DNA from: Lunularia cruciata
Lineage: Eukaryota > Streptophyta > Marchantiopsida > Lunulariales > Lunulariaceae
NCBI GenBank assembly: GCA_948567375.1
Contig: OX419756.1
Location: 28,534,333-28,598,332, forward strand
Length of the DNA stretch: 64,000 bases
Direction of reading: 5' to 3'
The translations under genes were made by a program, and so were the position numbers. Positions 43,951 to 54,639 of the stretch are shown here, piece by piece; within the stretch, counting starts at the first letter, position 1, and the number at the start of each line of letters is the position of its first letter. The notes under the pieces are model-generated. The model was not told where the DNA came from. It was given only the letters and a program-made list of their open reading frames with translations, and ran no database searches.

Positions 43951-46900
43951 ACAACATGGCAAGTATTACTTTTGTGGTAATTAGTAAGTAAAGTTGTTCC
44001 CACATAGATTTTAGTAAAAACTGGTCAAATATAAAGTGAATAGTAACAATGCAGTTCTTGAGTTCGTTTTTAGTCTCTTAGATAGAAACTACACCTAGAA
44101 GAGAGTAACAAGCATTGATTCACAAATTACACTCATAATCACAACTTCATCAAATCTTTCCAAACAATCTTGATTGTGATGATACATATTTTCTTGAAGA
44201 AGGCTACTTCACTACAAAATGACTTTATCTCAAAATTATGTTCCACCCCTCCACTAAAGGCACAACTTCCTTGATCAAAATTGCTTTGCATCAACCCCAT
44301 GTTGCACTCCCAAATGAAGAGTACAACCAACACTATAGTTCCTCACAGATCCATCAAGGCATTGCTTTGATTGCTATTCACTCAAGATCAAACAAAAAAT
44401 GAAATTAGCACTACAGAATCCAACATCCAACAAGCGTATTGACTTTCACTTCAAAATTCTCTAAACACTCACAAACACACACAAGATTGATACTCTAAAT
44501 TGACCTGAAACAACAAGCACTGAGTTATAGCACTTTGCTTTACTCAACTTCCAAAATATAAATACTGAACAACAATACACTACAAATGCTTCCTTTTAAT
44601 AGGCAGATCACTTGACAATTACTAACACAAATACCATTCTACAATAACTTTACCAACCTACAAATCCAAAATGCTAAACCACTTTTTCATATCTACCTTG
44701 TCATATCTCAAATTTGTTTCTAATCCAGTCTGATGTCAACTTCAACTTTGGCTTCCAAACCCAATGTTCCTTCAAGTACTTCTCCTTCTTTAGGTCTCTC
44801 TAATACTACTACTTCATCTACTATTTCTAAAATCTCTTCAGACTGAACTACAATTGAAGTCATGGATAGTCTATCTACCTCATTCTCTAACCCAATCTTC
44901 TCTAACATATCAAGCAACTCACCCAAAGATATGTGCACTCCTACTTCTATGACTTTGGACTTCTTATCTGCCTCATCTTGCTATGAAGTCTAGCTAAGTC
45001 TGATCTAACAAAATATAATTTGAGATAAACATTTTTTCCTACCTCTAACATTTTCCTATCTACTTGATCTCTTAGATGAATCAATAGATTGTTCAAGTCT
45101 ACCTTGTTTGCTTTCCTTCTCCTTGTATCTTGCACCAAAAACTTCAATCCATGCAACCTCACTTCTTCTAACTTAACCTTGGCCTCAATACTCAACATCA
45201 CTTTCAACTCCTTCATGATTGCTCCTATTGCATCCGACTCCACACTTGGAACTATCTTCTCTTTACTTCTCTTTACTTCTAGTACATTCTAGAACATCAT
45301 CAACTTGTCCTCAAATTTGGCCTTCAGTGCCTCCTTCCCTTACACATACTGGACCAATTGACCTTCAACTCCTCTGAGCAGCCCCCACAATCATTCTTCC
45401 ACTCAATTATGATTTTTCAACTCTTGTTGCTAGGCTTGATCCTTCTCTGCTGCACTCTTCTTCAGACTCTCCAACTCTTGCTCCATTATTGCCGCAATAC
45501 CCTTTGAGTATATGGCTTCTACCCAAGCATCAAGAACTTCTTGCTTTATCTTCTCAATCAATACCTTGTGCTCTTTTAACTTATCACTGTGCAAAGTTCT
45601 CATGCAAAGTATCCAAGCTTTCCCTCCCAAGAAATGCTTCAGCCCAAAGTTCTTTGGCTTCCTTCTCTCCTTGGGTTAGCTTACTCCTTTACTCCAAGGT
45701 CTCCTCACTCCATTGCTTTACTACTTCCAACTCATTTTTCACTTCTAGATGATTCTTCAATAGCTCCACTTTCTTTTGTTATAGATGCATCAACAAAGGA
45801 CAAACAATCTTTGATAGGTATTCAACTCTGATGTATCTTCCTTCATTTTATCTGATTTCTTTGCCTTTGGGAGGCACTTCTTTGGCTGGTGCCTTAACCC
45901 AAAGATGTGATCCTTGTATCTTCAATGTCTTGCCTTCTTAGCCCTTTTCTTCATTTTGGCTTTGCTTGGTCTTGCAACTATAGCTTGCACGCTTCTCTTT
46001 GATTTGGCTGCTCTTGGAAATACCATGGCAACCTCTCCTACTTGTTAACTTCCAACTTGACTGCTGGTAACTCTAGATATGGCTTATCCCTTCCTCCCAT
46101 GTGATCAATCGCCTCATGAAACTCCCGCTCTTCTTCTCCAACGATCCCTTCTCTTGATTGCTGAACTTTGGCTTCTCCGTCACTGCCATTGTTAGACTCT
46201 CCACTCTGCAGCATGAATTATTCTCTTGCTCCTAAGGCTTCACTCTTTGACTTGGTTTCTCCTTTTGATACATCTTCCAAAGACGATTCCTTTGATCCTT
46301 CATTCCTTCATTTCTACTAGTGTGTGCTTTGGATTAAATCTTTGTATCTTTTGGGGTTGCACCAGCATGATTCGTCCTTTGGGTCTACTTCTCTTTCTTG
46401 GCATGGAGATCTCTACTACCACTATCCTCTCCTTACCACTCTTCATGTAGTAGTCATCACCTTCACACACCTGCTTGATGTTATATTCTTCATCCCCATC
46501 TGCTTCACTTTGTAAGTCAAGGTGAAAGTGAGACACCATCTGTCCTCTCTCCTTTGAGCTAAGTACGTGTTATCTAAAGTAGAAGTGGGTTGCAAAGGGT
46601 ATGAAATAGTGGGATGGCATATCTATTCTCCAACTAGTAATCATCTGCCCGACTTGTTGGTACCAACACTTTGCTTAGTCTACTGCCTCTCTTGCAAACA
46701 TCTAATGGAAGAATACTACTTGTTGCATTGTTATATAGGTGGTTTGCTTTGGCTTGAACATAGCCAACATTGTGCTGATGATCCCTCTTCACATTGGGTC
46801 TTTATAACATCCACCTTGTACTTGTTCTTGGTGCAAGGTCTATTGAAAGGATTCCTCACCTCGGCAGTTTCTTTCAAAGACTCACACTTCCAATAGAAGG

Positions 46901-47718
46901 TGACTCTTCCTACCTTGCTTGCTTCTCTCTGTAGGACTAATTTTCAATTTGACTCAGTCCATCAAGCCATATTTCTTCTCTTTCCTTCATGCTTAGGCCC
47001 ATATTTGCAATTGCTGGTAGCAATTTGTGCCATGAACCTTGGAAAGCTCAAATTCCAATTCCAAGCTAGAAATGTGATGCAAAGTCTGGTCAAGACTTCA
47101 ATCCTTGCCACTACATCTAATAGACAAATTGCAAGACCCCTCACTGCACTCTGCTTATTTGCCTTTGGGGCCATTGTGTGCTTCTTCACTCTTTGTTTAT
47201 GAAAGATCAAACTCAAGACTCCAACCCACTCCTCTTGCATGCTCGCAATTTGCATTCCTTAGGGATGACTTTGAATAGGAACAAGATATAGTCTAGACAT
47301 TGCAGCACTTCTTCGTCAAAAATCTTAATTTTATAGTCCTTCACTGATCAGTCATTCTTTAGTTGATTCCTTGTTTACCCACCAATTCTATTGGCTGGTT
47401 TCCTATCCCTCTCAAGGTCATCTTGATCCTAAGGTAGTTACTTTCTTCCTATGTACTTTCTTGATTGGCTAAACCTGAGGAAAAGTTGTTTAAGGTTCTT
47501 TGGATTTGGTTGCGTATTTTGATATGAAGTCCTCTATCTTTGGCTTCATACTTCTGTCTACCTAACCCAAGTCCTTTTGACTCTAACCCTAGGTAGACTT
47601 TGGGTCTATGCCAAACACACAATTCTTCTTATTTCTTCCCCATTTAGCCTTCCTTTGGCTTTTAGAAATGCACTTCTTCTTCAAAACTTGTTAAAAACAA
47701 AAAAATGTGGGTACCACA
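43951..47718 (-). repeat. 5' LTR of the giant element, 3.77 kb
   Basis: On the minus strand it begins TGTGGTACCCACAT (47718) and ends ATGTTGTCA (43951), next to the primer site. It aligns along its length with the dispersed pieces of the left LTR and, for its last ~1.9 kb, with 20415-22248 plus 47719-47859. It holds a long reading frame upstream of a TATA-like box. Confidence 0.88.
44720..47178 (-). pseudogene. Protein encoded within U3 of the giant LTR (right copy)
   Basis: Reading the minus strand from the ATG near 47178: MAPKANKQSAVRGLA and LLDVVARIEVLTRL; a middle part homologous to the left copy's FAREAIDLVKYLHQRVGQ region; a Lys/Arg-rich patch, PRKRSRPKGRIML, near 46370; ELPAVKLEVNK near 46050; and then a long coiled coil (45430-45630, 44947-45243) ending with GTLGLEAKVEVDIRLD at 44720. 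The total is about 820 codons with multiple stops and shifts. The same plan in the left copy argues for a real ancestral protein. It has no enzyme motif. A basic patch plus coiled coil could mean nucleic-acid binding and self-assembly, but the family is unknown to me. Confidence 0.62.
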
Positions 47719-47859
47719 CTACCCAAGAGGCTAAAAAAGCAATCAAGAAGGTCTACTTGGTGACTTTTACTTTGTATTTGACCATTTTTGACTAGTGTCT
47801 TGGTGAGAACAAATGATTACCTCTAGATTACTGCAAAAGTGATACTAACTAGGTTGTCA
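47719..47859 (+). repeat. Giant-family LTR fragment (host copy), right part
   Basis: The sequence ctacccaagaggctaaaaaagc through gatactaactaggttgtca aligns with the reverse complement of 43951-44095, the U5 end. It completes the LTR interrupted at 22248. No primer site follows, so the host copy is a 3' LTR or a solo LTR. Confidence 0.78.
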
Positions 47860-48489
47860 AGTCAATTATGGGAGACCAATATAGGAGATCTCCATTCAAA
47901 TCCATATATATATAGGAAGTGGTTCTACACAATACATAATATGTGGGGAGCTTATTGTCCAAATTCAACCCTGTCATCCAATTAATAGCTTTATGGTGAG
48001 AGCTAAGGTTCTTGTAACAATAGCAAAGTCATATGATGTGTTAGTTGGTAGAGCAATGTATAATCCATAGATTTCAATATTGATGATTGGAAGGAGATAA
48101 CTTCCTATAAGCTAGGTTGGGAATCAGGTGAGGGATGGGTATGTTGCCTACTGGTATGCTTTAGTAGTGACAATCTTAGCTCACTATAGTCATGGACCAT
48201 GGTATTAATTTCAGCTTTCAATGGTTCTATTACTTGGCTTAGTGACTTATTAAAGAGGAACACCCATGCAAGAGATACCCTAGTATTAGAGGAAATCACT
48301 CAGATTTGAGGTACAAGTGGGATTGTTCTATCCATATTGGATGTTCCATTGTGGAGTTACAAGGAGGTATTGCAACAACATGCATATAAATTTCAATTGT
48401 GCAACAAGTTTGGAGTGGAGCCTTTCTACCACCAAGAGAGTAGTATGAGGATGGTGTCTATTACCTCGTCACCTTTGGATACCACACTT

Positions 48490-49455
48490 ATTGCTTGGTA
48501 ATATCCAATAGAAGGAATATGCATATTAGAGTTGTTTGGTGGGATTAGCGTTGGAATTGCTGTGATAGTACATGCAAGTATATGAGGTACTTGTATATGG
48601 AGAGAGATGAGATTGCTAAGCAAGTCTCTTTACATCATGTGGCACACTTGGTCTATCAATATCCTGATTTATTACCAATGTCAATAGACAAAGGTACCAA
48701 AAGATTGTATTCATAGACATTTCCTTGTTGGGGACATAAGATTTGGAAAGACATGGTCCCATTCATTTTTTGATTTTTGGATGGCCATGTCAAGGACATA
48801 CACATGTTGGCTGAGGTTAGGGTCTACAAGATCCTATTTTGGTGTGTTTGGGAGATATTACATATACTACAACATCTTCAAGTTCATTAGTCCATTTCTC
48901 TAGCCTACATTTATAACAGCCTTTTGATAGGTGATTCTAATTCACGTGTAGTGGTGAGTACAATCAGGTCCATTCTTGGATGGGACTTCCATGTTGTTAG
49001 ATGTAGCCAAAGTTAGATCCCAAGCACATTATCTTCATCATTGATGAGAAAACCTCTTACCTAGAGAGGTTTTACAACATACTTATGATGAGTTCAAGAA
49101 GTAGCCCAATTGTTGATGTCATTATGGATATTGGGTAATAGTCTCAGATGGTGGTAGTGGTTGATAGGTCACCTATGGCATTGGTGAACCTTGTTAGGCA
49201 ACCCAAAGTAGCTTTACCCACATTCATGAGTTTCCCATATGTTTTTTGAGAGAGAGGTCTTGGATTCTTTTAGGACTCACAATTATAGCAATTGGTGGAT
49301 TCCAATGCCAATGAGAGAAAGTAGGGAATGGGTTTTCTGAGCTAGTATTTTTGCAATTTTATTAGTGTTAAAGGAATCCAAACATCAAGTGTTATGTCAA
49401 GCTATGGACCTAAATTTTTTGACCTGGATTGTGAGCCTTGGCTTGGCAAAGTAGC
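48490..49455 (+). pseudogene. C5-cytosine DNA methyltransferase, copy 1 (in element G)
   Basis: C5-methyltransferases move a methyl group from S-adenosylmethionine to cytosine in DNA. Motif I, LELFGGISVGIAV, is at 48526-48561 (cofactor pocket). YLYMERDE at 48588-48611 gives the acidic residue that binds the ribose. Motif IV, GWPCQGH, is at 48779-48799 with the catalytic Cys. Then come GLQDP and LQHLQ text, a decayed motif VI near 48910-48930 (the ENV equivalent is lost), LLGD/IGDSNSR text, a motif IX relative, NANER, near 49302, and motif X, QAMDLNFLTWIVS, at 49398-49436. Successive motifs lie in three frames, so it is a pseudogene. A second copy is at 51600-52500. Confidence 0.8.
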
Positions 49456-49859
49456 ATAGGATGTGCTTGATAGGCATCACCACTTGGACATTTGTGAGCT
49501 TTTTGCTTATTGAGGCAAGTCAAGCACATCTTGGGTGATGGACCAAGTGGGCATAATATTCTTGGGAAATAGCCATTAGATGCTAGTAAAAATGGTTTAC
49601 TTGGGGTTCATCTAGGTGAGCATGGTCTACTTGGATTACAGTCTTGGTCTACTTGGGATGCAATTGGAGGACGTGTGAAGCTTGCAACTAGAGTAGAGGG
49701 AGTTTTTTGCTCTGAAGTTGGGGACTTTAACACTTTGGAGTATGACATTATTACCCCTAAGGGCCAAATGTAGTAACCAATCAGTGCATCTTCTACTCCT
49801 AAATTAGTTATAAATGATACTTGGGAGCAAAACATTGGACCCAAGCTTATAGGAAGAGA

Positions 49860-50434
49860 AAGATGCAGAATTTGGAGGTTCTTAAGAAGCTACACAAGTT
49901 GTTTTGCCTTTAGTATGAAGGATATGGGTGCTCTAAAAGGACTTGGTATTTTGATTGAGTTGACTAATGATAAAATAGCTTTTTTTGTCCCTACAAATAT
50001 AATGACATGGAAAGAGCATTGATTTAGAGCCAAAGTAAAGACCTTTTTGAGGTTGATTTGGTGGAAATTTCACATAGAGAGTATGCTATAACTATAGTGA
50101 TTCTAACCAAGAAGGATATACATGGCAGCTACACAAATAGGTAGATGTGTAGAAATTACCACCCTATCAACCAACAAAATAAGACTAATTGATGTACTAT
50201 GCTTATACCAAAGGAGATCTTTGATATGATTGTGCATGCAAAGGTCTTCAATCCTTTGGATCTTTGAGCAAGATATCATCAATTGCCAATCAATGAGGAG
50301 GACAACTCCAAGATAACATTTTTGGCTATTAATCCTCATGTAAGGATGTATTATATCAATGGAAGTTCTAACCATTTTGGTTAAAGAACATTCTTGCCAA
50401 GTTCTAAAGGATCATGGATAGGATCCCTAACCGG
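49860..50434 (+). pseudogene. pol: Reverse transcriptase fragment of element G
   Basis: Text in order: LEVLKKLHKLFCL (RT N-terminal helix), GILIELTND, ILTKKDIHGSY, YHPINQQNKTN, MLIPKEIFDMIVHAKVF and YHQLPINEEDNSKITF, matching the finger and palm of plant Ty3/gypsy RTs. The motif A region reads NPLDL where LDL is expected. It is cut near VMDR-type text (KGSWIG) at 50434 by the gap. It lies about 400 bases after the methyltransferase, in the same direction. Confidence 0.75.
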
Positions 50435-50634
50435 NNNNNNNNNNNNNNNNNNNNNNNNNNNNNNNNNNNNNNNNNNNNNNNNNNNNNNNNNNNNNNNNNN
50501 NNNNNNNNNNNNNNNNNNNNNNNNNNNNNNNNNNNNNNNNNNNNNNNNNNNNNNNNNNNNNNNNNNNNNNNNNNNNNNNNNNNNNNNNNNNNNNNNNNNN
50601 NNNNNNNNNNNNNNNNNNNNNNNNNNNNNNNNNN
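50435..50634. other. Assembly gap, 200 N
   Basis: Exactly 200 N. The bases to its right begin inside a B-family LTR, about 233 bp from where that LTR should start, so at least that much is missing and the size is nominal. Confidence 0.98.
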
Positions 50635-51086
50635 TTGAGGAAAGAGTTGAGAAACTCTTGGACCCACAAGCCTTTTTGTTTTGGATTCTTCTATAAGCCA
50701 AGGATAACCCATGTGAAGGAATCCTTGACTTAGTCATTTGTTCTAGATAAGACCACGTGTTGAGGAAAATATTCCCATGAGTATGGATATTCCCTTAGAC
50801 TTTTCATTTTATTTAATTTTTAGCCTATTAACTTGAGTTACTCCAGGTAATTAGTAACTTTGGTGCATAACTATCTCACAAGTATATAAACAAGGAGTGA
50901 GGAGATACTCATCATCCTTTCATTTGCAATTATCTCTTTCTCATTGAGTTCTCTAGTGGGCAATGATTTGAGTGTTAGCCTTGGAGGAGTATGATGGAGT
51001 TGGGGTTCCTTGTCTTCTTAGTCCATGGTGTGCTACCATAATAGCCATCAAAGGTTCATCTTGAGTGAGAGACAGGCTGGCTCACA
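50635..51086 (+). repeat. B-family LTR, 5' part lost in the gap
   Basis: It matches the B LTR from ttgaggaaagagttgag to GGCTCACA. The following AGAC would be the right-hand duplication. No primer site or internal region follows, so it is probably a solo LTR. Confidence 0.88.
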
Positions 51087-51598
51087 AGACATTTGAGCAA
51101 TAGTCTAGAGAAGCAAGGCCAAGCAACATGACCAAGGTTTTCATTAGCTTAGAACATGCATAAAATCTTACATGCATTCTAGTCTTCACTCCATGTGACT
51201 ATATTTGCAATAAGAAGGAATTGGCACAAGGGATTTGCATACCTTCTTGTGTTCCTTGTATATTATAAATGTTATGAAAATTTGCTTAAGTATTTATGAT
51301 AGTTTTCAATACATCACAAACAATTGGCTTGTAGTTGATACAAAGAACCCTAAAAAAGGGAGATTGTAGGGGCTTTGATGAAGAACTTCAAGCCCCCTAT
51401 AAACCATTTACCTCACAAATTCTCAAGCCATCTTCTTTGAGCACTTTTTCTTTGAAGGACTGATTGATTGGAGCTAGATCTTTCACCAACACATGTAGAA
51501 GATGTACAATACCTTTCATGGACCAAGATCTCACTATCTTATACTTATCATTGTGCATTTCTACATTGATTTACTCACCAAAGAAGAGAAGTGCAAAT
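51087..51598 (+). other. Unassigned stretch between LTR and second methyltransferase
   Basis: Broken frames with no motif I can assign. It might be the rest of element G's pol or the start of a second element; I see no RT or integrase landmark to decide. Confidence 0.3.
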
Positions 51599-52560
51599 TA
51601 CCATATATCATAAATACTTGTATGAGGAGAGAGATAAGACAACTAAAATAGTCTCTCTACATCATATGGCACACTTGGCCTATTGGTATCTAGACTTATT
51701 ACCAATGTCAATAGTCAGAGTTACCAAAAGACCCTACCATCATACATTTGTTTGCTTGGGATGCAAGATTTGGAGAGACATTGTCCCATTCATTTGGTGA
51801 TTTTTGGATGGCCATGTCAAAATATACCTATACTAGATAAGATTAATGTTTATAAGATCCTTGTTCTGGTGTGTTCTGGGATATGCTACTTATATTAGGA
51901 TATTTCTTAGTTCATCAAGCAATTTCTTCAACATAAATTTTGGAAAACATCCCTTTGATGGGTAATTCTTGCACATGGGTGATGACAAGTACTCATAAAG
52001 TTTGGTCTTGGATTAGACCTATTGTATTATTAGATGTAGACAGAGTTGGATCAAAAGCTGATTGTCCTTGTCTTTGGTTGACAAACCTCTTACTTAGAGA
52101 GGTTATATAGTATGTTATGATGGGATTCAACAACTAGCCAACCTTATTTTCAATGATAATTTGGATGTTAGATGTTAATCTCAAATGGTAGGAGTATCTG
52201 ATAGGTCATTAAAGGCATTGATGAGCCTTGTAGGTTAGCCTAGATTTACTTTAGCCACACTCATGATTGTTCCAACTTCCCATGCTTATAAGGAGGGAAG
52301 TCTTGGACTTGTTTGGGTCTCAAGAAATTATAAAAATTGGTGGAGCCCAATGTCTATGAGAGAGAGCAAGTGATGGGTTTCTATATTTGATATTACTACC
52401 ATTTCAATAGTGTTAGAAGCATCCAATCATCAAGTGTTAGGTCATGCTATGGATCTGAAATTTTTGACTTGGATTGTGAGCTTTGAGGTGGTTGCATAGT
52501 GTAGGATGGGCTTGATATGCATCACCATTCAAACTGCTTTGAGCTTTGTGCCTATCTGTA
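51599..52560 (+). pseudogene. C5-cytosine DNA methyltransferase, copy 2
   Basis: It begins at YLYEERDK (51615-51638), lacking motif I. Motif IV, IFGWPCQN, lies at 51800-51823. Motif VI, LENIPLMGNS, at 51940-51969 keeps the Glu-Asn pair. Motif VIII text, VDRVGSKADCP and LWLTNLLLREV, follows near 52036-52090. Motif IX, EREQVMGF, lies at 52358-52381 and motif X, HAMDLKFLTWIVS, near 52446-52484. Base-level similarity to copy 1 runs to about 52560. Together the two copies cover every main C5-methyltransferase motif. It is 5' truncated and frameshifted, hence inactive. Confidence 0.82.
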
Positions 52561-52567
52561 AAACCAA

Positions 52568-52790
52568 TAGCTAGATATATAATCTGGAGGTGAAAATTGG
52601 CTTGTTTTGTCTAGATGGATATAATATAGGATGGACTAAGTAAATCAGATAGAGGTGTCACCAAAAGAATACTTCCACTAATATGGCAGGAGCCAAAACA
52701 CCATGAAAACTTCACGGTTAATTTTGGAGGCCTAAAAAAATGAATTAGGCCTAAAAATTAAAGGATTCCCCTTCCCTTTTAGAGAAAACC
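52568..52790 (+). repeat. Dispersed repeat block R, copy 1
   Basis: The stretch tctggaggtgaaaattgg through the aggcctaaa region is repeated in the same orientation at 56165-56380. It starts directly after the second methyltransferase. It contains no recognisable protein. Confidence 0.6.
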
Positions 52791-53009
52791 TTGCTTAATA
52801 TGTTATGTGGTTAGACCAAAAGTGATGTTTAGGGATTTTGTAGTCTACAATTTTGGTGAGGAATATTATCAACAACTGATAATCTTTGAGGTCCCAACAG
52901 TAGTCCCAATAGTTTGTCCTCTCTCTCAAATGATCATATTAACCCTCTATTGAAGTAGGAATTAGCAATTGAGTGTTTGCCATGTGTATGAATATGGAGC
53001 AATAGTTGT

Positions 53010-53900
53010 AGGATTTGATGCAAAGAATGCGGGGGATGTTAAATGAGTTTCAAGAGATCAAGATGAGAATGGAAGGATTGCAAAGTTAAGTACATGCCTT
53101 CAAGAATGATCAGGTAATGCAAGATGGAGAACCATCCCAAGACCCAACACCAATGGTCAAAGGACCTAAAGAGTCACTCATGCCAATGACACCAACCCTG
53201 GTCATCAACAAAGCTACATTGTTACTACAAATGCAAAAGACATGCAATATCAAGCCTTACAAGGAAAAACATCCCATGGGAGTAATAGAGAATTGGATTT
53301 CAAGAATGAATGATATCTTTGATGACTTACAATTGAGATCATTGATCATTCCGCAAGCATGTTTGCATATGTGTTCTTGACCAATAAAGCCCTCACATGG
53401 TATGATACTTAAGAACAATCATTGTTGGTAGAAGGAAAAGAGATCACTTGGACAAAAATGCAAGAAAGGCTTCTCAAGAATTTCCAATATGTGGATTCCA
53501 TGCAGATGGCCCAAACTTAACTCTGGGGGTTGAAGCAAAAGAATAGCATACAAGAGTATGTAGAGGCATTTCTTGATCTATAGGTTTCAATAACTAATAT
53601 GAGTCTAGCAAAAGCTCTTGATAATTTCAAATGGAGATTAAAAGAGCAGATTTGCCAAGAGGTAATTGGGCAATATTCAATTCAAAGACCGAGGAGCATG
53701 ACCTCTTCAAGAAGAAAAAGGAAAGGTCAAAAAAGGAGAGATAGAGTCCCACAAATAAAAGTAGCTTAAGCAAAACAACAACATTATTACAATTGTGGCC
53801 GAGTTGGGCACAGTTATCAATCACCATCCTAGAGGCCCTTGGTCTCCATACAAGCAACCTTTGAACCACATGAAGAGACAAATGGAAGAGGAGGATGTAG
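53010..53900 (+). pseudogene. gag: Gag of element F
   Basis: The frame 53117-53380 reads through IENWISRMNDIFDDL. Text near 53395-53520 gives ALTWYD and WTKMQERLLKNFQY, the gag core with its Trp. A CCHC knuckle remnant, YNCGRVGHSYQS, lies near 53785-53820 with two cysteines replaced. Frameshifts are frequent. Confidence 0.7.
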
Positions 53901-53996
53901 AAATCAAATTGAAAACAAAGATTGATAGTAAATGTACCTCACAACCTTATTGGCTCAATGGAGTAAAGTAAAGGTAGGACAAGGAAGAGGACAAGT

Positions 53997-54330
53997 GTGC
54001 AAAGGCGGAGGAAAACAAACATACAATTGATTATTGGAAATGAGGTCCTAGAAGGCAATCAAGTGAAAATATTGATAGACTTTAGAGCAACAAAGAATTT
54101 CTTGTCTTGCTCTATTGCAATAAGGTTGGGGATAGAACTAGAGAAGGATGAGAATGACAAAGTAGAGTTATCTAATGGTCACATAAAGAGGATTGAGCCA
54201 TTTCCTAGAAAGTTCTCACTCTCTATAGGAGAGTATCAAGAAGCAATTGAGTGGTGAGTGATATGGTTAGCTTGTTATGATGTAATCTTAGGCATGCCAT
54301 GGATGGAGCGCTACAACTTCATGGTCGATT
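53997..54330 (+). pseudogene. pro: Protease of element F
   Basis: The 86-residue frame has ILIDFRATKNFLSCSIA, the retropepsin active site with D-F-R in place of D-S-G, and LSNGHIKRIEPF. It continues after a stop as DVILGMPWMERYNFMVDW near 54280-54330, the conserved end of plant retroelement proteases. Confidence 0.8.
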
Positions 54331-54639
54331 GGAAAAGGAAAGTAGTGGAAACTAGCCAATAGAAGATCTTGGGGGTTAAAGAAAGATCACAAAGGCAAGA
54401 ATTGCCTCTTTATGTCATAATGACCACATTTGTTGGTAAGACATGTAGATGTTTCATGGGTCTAACAAGAGAAATCCAAAATGCACAACTTGATGGATAA
54501 ATTCTTGAGAAATTGAAAGATGTGGTCATGAGTTTAAAGTTGTGTTTCCATATGATTTATCCTTAGGATTACTACCAAACAAAAAATTAGATCATAAAAT
54601 TGAGATACTTCTTGGGAAGATACCTCTAGTAAGGCGCAT

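Larger units (their letters stand above)
22249..47718 (-). mobile_element. Giant-LTR Ty3/gypsy element (minus strand) with nested insertions
   Basis: The left end TGATAACCC and the right end GGTACCACA are the reverse complements of a ...CA end and a TG... start. The right LTR (43951-47718) is followed inward by a tRNA-Asp-type primer site, gag, protease, RT, RNase H and integrase, then a purine tract and the left LTR. The flanks CTACCTA and CTACCCA support a target duplication. Without insertions the element would be about 13.6 kb: two 3.77-kb LTRs and about 6.1 kb of internal sequence. The pol wording (FIDDFCVFG, tRNA-Asp primer) places it outside the chromoviruses, near the Athila/Tat group; this placement is inference. 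Confidence 0.85.
47860..50434 (+). mobile_element. Element G: decayed Ty3/gypsy element carrying a DNA methyltransferase
   Basis: The plus strand shows, in order, an unassigned coding-like stretch (47980-48480, text AFNGSITWLSDLLKRNTHARDT), a C5-cytosine methyltransferase (48490-49455) and a Ty3-type reverse transcriptase (49860-50434), broken by frameshifts and stops but collinear. RT is cut by an assembly gap and a B-family LTR. No LTRs, primer site or integrase were identified, so the element's ends are unknown. Confidence 0.65.

Noticed and set aside
22249-47718. The two long repeats as a segmental duplication and not LTRs
   Set aside because: A primer site abuts one copy, a purine tract abuts the other, both have TG/CA ends, and near-matching bases flank the whole.
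50381-50737. Open frames across the N run
   Set aside because: They exist only because N codons are not read as stops.
48490-52560. Host DNA methyltransferase gene with introns
   Set aside because: Two tandem partial copies, each missing different motifs, with RT text in the same orientation and no splice-site pattern joining the motif frames, fit mobile-element decay better than a host gene.
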